A DNA stretch of 10,057 nucleotides. Origin: Thermoprotei archaeon (GTDB lineage Archaea > Thermoproteota > Thermoprotei_A > Sulfolobales > NBVN01). Both the position numbers and the translations under genes were made by a program. The notes under the pieces are model-generated. The model made no database searches. It was not told the DNA's origin and saw nothing but the letters and a program-made list of their open reading frames with translations. Each line of letters begins with the position of its first letter. Position 1 is the first letter of the stretch. Location of the stretch: contig QMWS01000017.1 of the NCBI GenBank assembly GCA_003661745.1, positions 1-10,057 on the forward strand. The letters are read 5' to 3'. Below are positions 4,466 to 10,057 of this stretch, piece after piece.

Positions 4466-5770
4466 TCATTCCGTGAGAACTTCCCTCGCTAATTCCTCAT
4501 AGTCTAAGTAGCTCAATCCCAGTGTGTGCGCTAATATCTTTAAGTACCTTCTTAAGTCACCCGGCATGATTACATGATGGTTAGCTAGCGCGACTTGCGG
4601 GAAGACCTTGGCTGGGAAGGTCAGTAGTACTTCAGCTTGCGTCCTGCACATAGTGCCACTTAATAAGCCTGACTTCAGCACCTTAGCCTTAGCCGCTGCG
4701 AGGGACGTGAACTCATAGTCTACCGATGTTACTGTAATATCGTTGTGCCTTAGCTGTCCTGTAAGCCCGTAAGGATAGCCTGACTCAAAGTGGTCAAGAA
4801 TCCTGGAATTACTGAGTAAGTCTATGGGTGCTGTGCAGTGCGCTAGGTATAACCTATAGTCCTCAGTGCCTGAGGGGTTAGCTATCCAGCCACTACTTCC
4901 TGTCAAGTGCTTCGAAACCATCATTAAGAATGTCGCAGTTAGATCTGCCTCACATGCTGCTACGTACCCTCTACTATTAAGTGCTGCAAGGGCAAGGCAC
5001 GGAGTCACCTTGTGCTTTATTAAGTACGGGAAGCAGTTGATTGCGATGGCGTTATAGCCTTCGCTAGTTAGTAGTGTCTTTAACGCAGCGTAAACCGCGC
5101 CAATTTCCTTAAGAATACTTCGGTTAGCATTTGCGTCAATACCTACTGCCGCAGTAAGCATGTCCAAGAACTCACTAACATCTGCGGAATCTGTCTTAGA
5201 CTTGACTAAGGAGTCGAAATCATCAGGTGATATTATATCTACCTCAGCGTTGAAAGCTCTCCTAAAACCTTCAACCTCGCTCGGCTCCTCCTCTAGCCCA
5301 ACTAAGCACACCTTAGCACCCCTTATAGCTGACGCTGCTATAGCTATTCTCGCTGCTTCTTCCGAGACGTTTCCACACCTGCTGTCCTTGGGATTATGGC
5401 ACGTAAATATCCATGATGAGATGCCCTCTATCTCGAGTCTAGCTCTAGCTGATATAGCTGATGGCAGACTGTTGTGCTCGCTGTGCGCAATAAATACCGC
5501 TGAGTCCTCTTCAAGGTAGTGGAGGAGTGCTCGAGCTAACTTGCTTGTTCCTCCGGTAAGGAATATGATCAGTGGGTAGTAACCTTTAAACTCATGTGCA
5601 ATAGACTTCACCTCATCGAAGCTGGTTACTACCCTAGGTACTACAGTAATCTCCTTAAATTTCTCGAGGTAATTTCGAAAACATGCTGCCAACTCTCTGC
5701 TATATTCCTCACCGTGAATTTTAGAAGCTAACTGTACAGCAACTACCTTTCCCGTACTATCACCCCCCAA
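4466..5770 (-). CDS. L-fucose isomerase-like (COG2407-type) sugar isomerase family protein
   Basis: This 434-residue protein resembles the archaeal and bacterial proteins related to L-fucose and L-arabinose isomerases, which interconvert aldoses and ketoses with a bound divalent metal. The N-terminal half has two Rossmann-like segments (LIIFLTGGTSKLAR 67-80; GAKVCLVGLE 151-160). The C-terminal half carries the family landmarks: CEADLTAT (273-280, E274 and D276), AHCTAP (310-315) and ANHHVIMPGD (396-405, H398/H399). The glutamate and a late histidine are plausible metal ligands. No sugar pathway genes are nearby, so the substrate is open; many archaeal members have no proven activity. The only available start is TTG at 5770, since an in-frame stop lies five codons upstream. 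A TATA box at 5806-5798 gives a very short leader. Family likely, activity unproven. Confidence 0.72.
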   Translation of the reverse strand: MGGDSTGKVVAVQLASKIHGEEYSRELAACFRNYLEKFKEITVVPRVVTSFDEVKSIAHEFKGYYPLIIFLTGGTSKLARALLHYLEEDSAVFIAHSEHNSLPSAISARARLEIEGISSWIFTCHNPKDSRCGNVSEEAARIAIAASAIRGAKVCLVGLEEEPSEVEGFRRAFNAEVDIISPDDFDSLVKSKTDSADVSEFLDMLTAAVGIDANANRSILKEIGAVYAALKTLLTSEGYNAIAINCFPYLIKHKVTPCLALAALNSRGYVAACEADLTATFLMMVSKHLTGSSGWIANPSGTEDYRLYLAHCTAPIDLLSNSRILDHFESGYPYGLTGQLRHNDITVTSVDYEFTSLAAAKAKVLKSGLLSGTMCRTQAEVLLTFPAKVFPQVALANHHVIMPGDLRRYLKILAHTLGLSYLDYEELAREVLTE

Positions 5771-5797
5771 CCTACTAAAGCACTACATAAAGAAATT

Positions 5798-5806
5798 AAG
5801 CTTATA
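5798..5806. promoter_or_regulatory. Shared divergent TATA element (isomerase-like gene and acetyltransferase gene)
   Basis: AAGCTTATA reads TATAAGCTT on the minus strand, 32 bp before the TTG at 5770. On the plus strand the surrounding AATTAAGCTTATAC is about 26 bp before a start near 5826, giving the acetyltransferase a leader of about 14 nt. Only 69 bp separates the two genes, so one element probably serves both directions. Confidence 0.4.
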
Positions 5807-5839
5807 CACCCGCTAAGTACTTAGGAAAGTGAAGACGAT

Positions 5840-6292
5840 ATGGAAGACGACCTTAACATACGTCAGGCACGAAGAAGTGATTTAAGGGAAGTTTACTTAA
5901 TTGAGGTGAATTCATTTCCCTACCCCTACCCCATCGAGGTATTTCTTACGTTCCTAATACTGTTTCCCCAATACTTCCTGGTTGCTGAGTGCAGCAACAG
6001 CGTCGTGGGATACATAATGGGATCTGTAGATAGTGATGGATCCGGGCATATCATCTCCCTAGCGGTACGTCCATCATATAGGGGAAGAGGAATAGGTAAG
6101 AGGCTGCTTCTTGCCTTAGAGGAGATAATGAAGGAGAACGGCATTCATAGAGTTAAGCTCGAGGTCTCAGTAAATAATAGAGCGGCTTTAGCGCTGTATA
6201 AGTCATTAGGCTATAGAATAGTGGGGTTAGAGAGAAACTACTATCCCGATGGCTCAGACGCGTACGTTATGACTAAGGAACTTAGTAATTAG
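5840..6292 (+). CDS. GNAT N-acetyltransferase, RimI/Ard1-like protein N-terminal acetyltransferase
   Basis: The product transfers acetyl from acetyl-CoA, most likely to protein N-termini as in the archaeal Ard1/RimI enzymes. The 150-residue protein has a single GNAT fold. The N-terminal IRQARRSDLREVYLIE begins the fold and FPYPYP (26-31) is the alpha1-alpha2 loop typical of RimI/Naa10. SLAVRPSYRGRGIGKRLL (73-90) is motif A with the R81-G-R-G-I-G pyrophosphate loop. LEVSVNNRAALALYKSLGY (107-125) is motif B with N113 and Y120. RNYYPDGSDAYVM (132-144) is the C-terminal motif of N-alpha-acetyltransferases. ATG at 5840 has GTGA about 8 nt upstream. Its last 39 bp overlap the 3' end of the HD phosphohydrolase gene on the other strand. 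Confidence 0.9.
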   Translation: MEDDLNIRQARRSDLREVYLIEVNSFPYPYPIEVFLTFLILFPQYFLVAECSNSVVGYIMGSVDSDGSGHIISLAVRPSYRGRGIGKRLLLALEEIMKENGIHRVKLEVSVNNRAALALYKSLGYRIVGLERNYYPDGSDAYVMTKELSN

Positions 6293-7549
6293 TTTATTAA
6301 CAGCGTCGCAGTACATTGGGTGGACGTAAATTCGCGCTATACCCATGGATTCAGGTAAGTGCTTAACTATCGAGCCAGCAAACTCTGTTATCTTTACCGA
6401 GGTTCCATTAATGAGTACTCTGACTGTTTCTTCATCCGAAACTATGGGTATTACCTCTACGTAAGGCAGTGTGCTATACCGTGGGATACCTTGATCCCTC
6501 ACGAACTCTATTGCCTTATTTATGGACTCCCTGATAGCTGAGGGGACAGGATTTACATTACTGAAGCCTATCCACTCATAAACTGCTCTGAAGCCCTTCC
6601 TAGTCATGTACATTCTAACTAGTTCTCTGAAGGACTCGTCTCCAATATCCTTACTTAGCACGTAGCTCAGCACACCACCTATGTAGAAGTCATCCCAGAT
6701 ATAGAAAATTCCTTTGCGTATGGAGTTCCTTATCCCGCTTGCTGATGTGAAGGGCTCTAGGAGACCCCTTAATTCAGTACTCTCGCTTATTTTCTCGTAA
6801 ATCAGCGCTATTAGTAGCTGATACGACGTTATTGTCTTATGGTAATAGACAGTTCTATACATGTGGAGCCTAGCTATATAGAAGTTCTCAACAGCTTGAA
6901 CAGCCTTCTTTGGTACTGCTATGTATCCATCGCTATCAACTGTCACTGTCTGCACAATTCTGTCTAAATCTATTAACCCGTATGCAACGCCCGTATGGAG
7001 CGCGTCACGCAGGAGGTAATCTAACCTATCAACATCTAAGTCACTAGAAAGTAGTTCATTATATACAGTCTCCTTATGCAGTCCAGCAACTATAGCTGCT
7101 ACTTCCCTTGGCTCGAAGCCATAATTTCTCAAGACGTCAGCTATATAAGGGTCTTCTTCAATAACCCACCTACTTAATTCCTCATGCTTTAACCTGAACT
7201 TACGTATAAAGTAGTGCTCCACGCCGTGAGAAAACGGTGTGTGACCTATATCATGAAGTAGTGCAGCAAGCTTGAGTAACTGAACATCATCCCTAGGTAT
7301 GATGCCTTCCTGAGCTAGCTTGCTGGCGATAATCCCCATCAAGTACATTACACCTAGCGAGTGAGAGAATCGAGTGTGCACCGCCCCTGGGTAGACATAC
7401 CATGCTTGAGCAAGCTGCTTAATCCTCCTGAGCCTCTGAAATGTGGGTGTATCAACGATCTTTAACTCAACTTCATTAAGAGGGATATATCCGTGTAGCT
7501 CGTCGTAAACGCTCTTAACTGCTGGCTCACTGCTCCAGTATACCCTCAT
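6254..7549 (-). CDS. HD-domain phosphohydrolase, SAMHD1/dGTPase-like (COG1078 type)
   Basis: The HD domain occupies about residues 30-200 of 431. Metal-binding motifs are visible: H63 in RFSHSLGV, H99-D100 in LLHDIGHTPFSH (with H103 and H108) and D172/D174 in LDVDRLDYLLRD. This set and the order R-L-R-R-I-K-Q-L near residue 40 match the family that hydrolyses dNTPs to deoxynucleosides and triphosphate. The C-terminal half, about 200-431, is helical with a short beta-rich tail as in SAMHD1-like proteins. It may limit dNTP pools or act on another nucleotide; substrate and allosteric control cannot be read from sequence. ATG at 7549 is preceded by AAGGGAT, and a TATA-like TTATTTAAC near 7585 suggests its own promoter. 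Its final 13 codons overlap the acetyltransferase gene tail-to-tail. Confidence 0.88.
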   Translation of the reverse strand: MRVYWSSEPAVKSVYDELHGYIPLNEVELKIVDTPTFQRLRRIKQLAQAWYVYPGAVHTRFSHSLGVMYLMGIIASKLAQEGIIPRDDVQLLKLAALLHDIGHTPFSHGVEHYFIRKFRLKHEELSRWVIEEDPYIADVLRNYGFEPREVAAIVAGLHKETVYNELLSSDLDVDRLDYLLRDALHTGVAYGLIDLDRIVQTVTVDSDGYIAVPKKAVQAVENFYIARLHMYRTVYYHKTITSYQLLIALIYEKISESTELRGLLEPFTSASGIRNSIRKGIFYIWDDFYIGGVLSYVLSKDIGDESFRELVRMYMTRKGFRAVYEWIGFSNVNPVPSAIRESINKAIEFVRDQGIPRYSTLPYVEVIPIVSDEETVRVLINGTSVKITEFAGSIVKHLPESMGIARIYVHPMYCDAVNKLITKFLSHNVRV

Positions 7550-7607
7550 GAATATCCCTTCACGAAGAGTATGTATTAAGAAGTTAAATAACGTAAGCTT
7601 ACCTTAC

Positions 7608-8075
7608 TTAAGCCCTCTCTCTTAAGCCAACTAAGTACTTATTCAACACCCTAGCAATAACCTGAGCTTCCCTAAGTGTAATATATGGTTTTTTCTTAAG
7701 AAGTTCCTCTAGAGGATCTGGCGGTTTAGGATAAACGTCATACCTAAGCATAATATATGAGGCAGCAATTTCTAGTGCCTTATCAAGCCTTATACCTGTT
7801 GACCTTAAGTCCTCGAGAAACTCCCTAATGCTCGGCAGTCTCAGGTTCTCATCACATATGCACCTCTCCCGTACATTACCTGCCTTAAGATCCCTCGCTA
7901 GGCCTCTTGAATAAGGTCCCTTTACACCCCACTTAAACCTGTAGCCTAGGTGCACATTAAATACCTTCTGAGCAATATAGACTAACCAGTGTATCGCCAC
8001 ACCAACAGCCTGCTGATCCTTAACGTAACTTACGAGCTCTCTAACAAGTTGCAAAACACAGCATATATTGCTCAT
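7608..8075 (-). CDS. Uncharacterised small protein with GPYS motif (YwgA/Panacea-like)
   Basis: The product has 155 residues and is probably soluble and helical. The segment IHWLVYIAQKVFN (28-40), then YRFKWG (45-50) and GPYSRGLARDL (53-63) follow the pattern Lxx-LVYxxQ / F-x-W / GPYSxxLxxDL. That pattern is seen in YwgA-type proteins and in Panacea (SocA-like) proteins, several of which are antitoxins or adaptors. No toxin-like partner is beside it, so I do not claim a toxin-antitoxin role. The C-terminal third is rich in Pro, Leu and Lys (KPPDPLEELLKKKP, 117-130). ATG at 8075 has GTGA about 6 nt upstream, and TTTATAAG (8117-8110) lies at a fitting distance for a start near 8088. It ends 58 bp before the HD gene start, so the two could be read together. 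The family assignment is tentative. Confidence 0.65.
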   Translation of the reverse strand: MSNICCVLQLVRELVSYVKDQQAVGVAIHWLVYIAQKVFNVHLGYRFKWGVKGPYSRGLARDLKAGNVRERCICDENLRLPSIREFLEDLRSTGIRLDKALEIAASYIMLRYDVYPKPPDPLEELLKKKPYITLREAQVIARVLNKYLVGLRERA

Positions 8076-8109
8076 AATCTCACATACACTTCTCTCGTTT
8101 GCGAAATAT

Positions 8110-8117
8110 CTTATAAA
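8110..8117 (-). promoter_or_regulatory. TATA box for the GPYS-motif gene
   Basis: The minus strand reads TTTATAAG, centred near 8114. This predicts a transcript start near 8088 and a leader of about 13 nt that contains the GTGA ribosome binding site. Confidence 0.45.
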
Positions 8118-8246
8118 TGAAGCACCATATTCCCTAAATTAGATTTTATTGCAGCTCTAGGAAGTGCCAATCGCTGTAGGTGTTACTTAGAGGTAGGACA
8201 TGTTATGTAATCCGAAGGCAGACTTAATTTAAAATTTTGTGTGATC

Positions 8247-8669
8247 TCACCTAACAAGTAATACTGAAATCGGCACATTGACTATTATTGAGAGTGCTGT
8301 TGACCCTATAATTATCTCCTCTGAGACGGTCCTTCCTCTAGCTGCTATGATTATTATGTCATAGTTACCCTCAACGGCTTCCTCAATAATCTTAGTAGCT
8401 GTTGACTGACTATTTCTGTCAAGATCTACTACCTTAATATCGACATCTATACCCGCGCTTAAGGCCTCACTCTCCACTCTTTTCCTAACCTCATCAACAC
8501 TCAGTGAACCATCATTAACTATAAATGCGGTAATTTTTGATCCGTATCTTTTAGCGAAATCTAAAGCTATTTTCAGTGCACGCGTACTGGCAGCTGACCC
8601 ATCAAATGGCACTAGTATTCTCCTAAAGAAGTAGCTAATTTCATATGTAGGCTCCCTAATATATGCCAC
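8247..8669 (-). CDS. Universal stress protein (UspA family)
   Basis: A single 140-residue Usp domain of alpha/beta, Rossmann-like fold, probably an ATP-binding stress or energy sensor. RILVPFDGSAAS (17-28) holds the first strand with the conserved D23. The nucleotide-binding signature near the C-terminus is A109-x2-G112-x9-G122-S123. It matches G-x2-G-x9-G-S of ATP-binding members such as MJ0577, except that the first glycine is alanine. The final strand is VPISVLLV. Start: a GTG at 8678 is open, but it lies inside a full Shine-Dalgarno, GGAGGTGATT (8682-8673), which points instead to the GTG at 8669, 8 nt after the GGAGG core. A TTTAAAATC element near 8720 gives a leader of about 25 nt, so it is probably transcribed apart from phosphoglycerate kinase upstream. 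Confidence 0.92.
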   Translation of the reverse strand: MAYIREPTYEISYFFRRILVPFDGSAASTRALKIALDFAKRYGSKITAFIVNDGSLSVDEVRKRVESEALSAGIDVDIKVVDLDRNSQSTATKIIEEAVEGNYDIIIIAARGRTVSEEIIIGSTALSIIVNVPISVLLVR

Positions 8670-8672
8670 AAT

Positions 8673-8682
8673 AATCACCTCC
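8673..8682 (-). promoter_or_regulatory. Full-length Shine-Dalgarno deciding the stress protein start
   Basis: The minus strand reads GGAGGTGATT, the near-complete complement of the archaeal 16S 3' end. Because it overlaps the first GTG (8678), that codon cannot be the start served by it; the GTG at 8669 is correctly spaced. Confidence 0.75.
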
Positions 8683-8730
8683 TGTGTCTGAGTTCATAAT
8701 CAATTAATATTGTTGATTTTAAAGCTTTCA

Positions 8731-9957
8731 TCACTTACCACCAAAGAATTTTCTTGCTGAGATCTTTAATGCTTGAACAGCTGGTAGCGGCTCTCCAGAG
8801 AGCGCGACAAGTAATGCGCCACCTCCAGTTGATACGTGCATCCCCTCTCTTCTAGCCTCCTTAATCATTGCTGCTAGGTGACCGCCACCTATAACTACGA
8901 ATGCTTGACTCTCTATAGCTGCCTTAAGCAGCTCTTCAGTACCTCTCCTAAATCTTGGATCCTCAACATAGCCTGCCGGACCACGCATTACAACGATTTT
9001 CGCCTCCTTTATTAGCTCGCTGTACATCTCCAGCGTATAGGTGCCGATGTCAAGGGGCTTGCCGTCAACGCCGAAGACAGGCTCCTCCACGATGTCGCCA
9101 TTACTCTTAAGTACCTTGTAGTCGTATGGCGTATCTACTGGCGCGCCTGAGAGCAGCACCCTCCTCGCTCTAGGAACCAGCGAGAATAGCCCTGTCTCCT
9201 CTAGAACCCTCTTTACTGATTTACTCACTCTACCGCCTTTAGCTACATGGAATGTAAGCCCTACTAACCCGCAGGTGAGTATCCTGTCGGCTATCTTCCT
9301 CTTTGTTAGGTACTCAATTATCCTTATGGTGTCATGTACCTTGGCCCCACCAAGCACGAATACTCTGGGTGGTGACGACGCCTCAATTACGCACTCTAAA
9401 GCATCCAACTCCTTCTTCATCAGCTCGCCAATAGCTGACGGCAGTACCAGCGGGAAGCCTACTATTGAGGGTTGAGATCTGTGAGCTGTAGCAAACGCAT
9501 CAAAGATGAAGTAGTTGAAGTGCGGCGCTAGCCTCCTAACTAGGTAAGTCCTCGACTGAACCTCAGGTGAGGACTCAATCATCTCCTCAGACACGAATCT
9601 CACGTTGTCCAGTAGCAATACATCGCCCTGCTTGACAGATTTAATAGCCTCTATTGCCGCCGGACCCATAACGTCCTCGATAAACTTTACGTCCATACCT
9701 AGGTACTTAGCTAGTAGCTCCCTGTGTGGATGAAGTGATATGAAGTCCCTACCGCCTGGTCTCCCCTGATGAGTAACTAGTACAACACCTGCGTCCCTTT
9801 CAAGCAGCTTCTTAATAGTTGGGATATGTGCCCTGATTCTTGTATCATCCAGTATAGATCCATCTTCACCTATAGGGCAGTTAAAGTCGACTCTGACCAA
9901 GACGCGCTTCCCGCTTAAGTCAATATCGTCTAAGGTAGGTAAGCGTAGAGAACTCAC
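8731..9957 (-). CDS. pgk: Phosphoglycerate kinase
   Basis: Interconverts 1,3-bisphosphoglycerate + ADP and 3-phosphoglycerate + ATP in glycolysis and gluconeogenesis. The 408-residue protein, normal for archaeal PGK, is complete. The N-domain has RVLVRVDFN (18-26), D39-R40, THQGRPGG (62-69), LLDNVRF (115-121) and the TAHRSQPS substrate loop (157-164). The nucleotide domain has GGAKVHDTI (203-211), MRGPAGYVE (324-332), GGGHLAAMI (357-365) and STGGGALL (376-383). Start: the frame is open to a GTG at 10053 and an ATG at 10014, giving up to 32 extra residues unlike any PGK. GTG at 9957 has GGGTG 7 nt upstream (9969-9965) and a TATA element at 10001-9991 predicting a start near 9970. It also yields the family's usual N-terminus just before LPTLDDIDLSGKRVLVR. 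The upstream gene is outside the window. Confidence 0.96.
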   Translation of the reverse strand: MSSLRLPTLDDIDLSGKRVLVRVDFNCPIGEDGSILDDTRIRAHIPTIKKLLERDAGVVLVTHQGRPGGRDFISLHPHRELLAKYLGMDVKFIEDVMGPAAIEAIKSVKQGDVLLLDNVRFVSEEMIESSPEVQSRTYLVRRLAPHFNYFIFDAFATAHRSQPSIVGFPLVLPSAIGELMKKELDALECVIEASSPPRVFVLGGAKVHDTIRIIEYLTKRKIADRILTCGLVGLTFHVAKGGRVSKSVKRVLEETGLFSLVPRARRVLLSGAPVDTPYDYKVLKSNGDIVEEPVFGVDGKPLDIGTYTLEMYSELIKEAKIVVMRGPAGYVEDPRFRRGTEELLKAAIESQAFVVIGGGHLAAMIKEARREGMHVSTGGGALLVALSGEPLPAVQALKISARKFFGGK

Positions 9958-9990
9958 TCTACAACACCCAGAATATATTGAAGGGATCCT

Positions 9991-10001
9991 TATTATTTTA
10001 A
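9991..10001 (-). promoter_or_regulatory. TATA box for pgk
   Basis: The minus strand reads TTAAAATAATA, centred near 9996, about 26 bp before position 9970. The resulting leader of about 13 nt carries GGGTG. This placement inside the open frame argues against the longer N-terminal starts. Confidence 0.5.
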
Positions 10002-10057
10002 CGTAGTCAGCCATCTGTGGCAGAAGCAGCTTAAGGACACGATTGCAATACACTCTA

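Noticed and set aside
5160..5519. 119-codon plus-strand open frame opposite the isomerase-like gene
   Set aside because: Serine/leucine-rich low-complexity antisense translation with no start signals.
8670..8678. GTG at 8678 as start of the universal stress protein
   Set aside because: The codon lies inside the Shine-Dalgarno GGAGGTGATT; the GTG at 8669 is correctly spaced.
8725..8740. GUGAUGA box C-like sequence just after the phosphoglycerate kinase stop on the minus strand
   Set aside because: No CUGA or covarying D box follows at guide distance, and the following sequence holds the stress protein promoter.
9958..10053. 32-residue N-terminal extension of phosphoglycerate kinase
   Set aside because: No ribosome binding site before the GTG at 10053 or the ATG at 10014; the TATA box and GGGTG inside it serve the GTG at 9957, and archaeal PGKs begin there.
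1..10057. Search for CRISPR arrays, insertion sequences, integrase or attachment sites and toxin-antitoxin pairs
   Set aside because: No regularly spaced repeats, terminal inverted repeats, transposase or integrase motifs were seen, and all genes look chromosomal.

Overview
The window looks like chromosomal DNA of a hyperthermophilic or thermophilic crenarchaeon (Thermoproteota). The signs are an archaeal-type phosphoglycerate kinase, an archaeal-only predicted methyltransferase family, A/T-rich TATA boxes about 25 bp ahead of probable transcript starts, GGTG/GGAGGTGA Shine-Dalgarno sequences, frequent GTG and TTG starts, and several box C/D and H/ACA guide RNA candidates. I cannot name the genus. 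There are no insertion sequences, CRISPR arrays, prophage genes or tRNA/rRNA genes; this is compact housekeeping DNA.

Left end (1-1486). The 388 bases without protein genes hold three structured small RNA candidates: a box C/D RNA on the minus strand (about 70 to 10), an H/ACA RNA on the plus strand (about 150 to 224), and a second C/D RNA on the minus strand (about 309 to 246). A fourth, almost textbook C/D RNA lies at about 1383-1440 on the plus strand. Each has a TATA-like element at the right distance. One guide is complementary to a stretch I recognise from crenarchaeal 16S rRNA, and another largely matches 23S domain IV. Between them lies a helix-hairpin-helix DNA glycosylase with two separate four-cysteine clusters.

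Middle (1487-5839). On the minus strand are a class I methyltransferase of unknown substrate and a multidomain family II (Mn-dependent) pyrophosphatase with CBS and DRTGG regulatory domains. Divergent from the pyrophosphatase is a small plus-strand gene of 58 codons (4268-4444) with a strong ribosome binding site. An L-fucose-isomerase-like protein follows on the minus strand.

Right half (5840-10057). A RimI/Ard1-type N-acetyltransferase (plus) overlaps tail-to-tail an HD-domain phosphohydrolase of the SAMHD1/dGTPase type (minus). Then come a small GPYS-motif protein, a universal stress protein and phosphoglycerate kinase, all minus and each with its own probable promoter. Start sites were revised for the glycosylase, the stress protein and phosphoglycerate kinase from Shine-Dalgarno and TATA spacing.

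The protein genes do not form one pathway. Functional themes are RNA modification (guide RNAs, possibly the methyltransferase), DNA repair and dNTP control (glycosylase, HD protein), and central energy metabolism (PGK, pyrophosphatase). The most interesting part is the guide RNA group, including kink-turns in which the usual G-C pair next to the G.A pairs is replaced by U-A.
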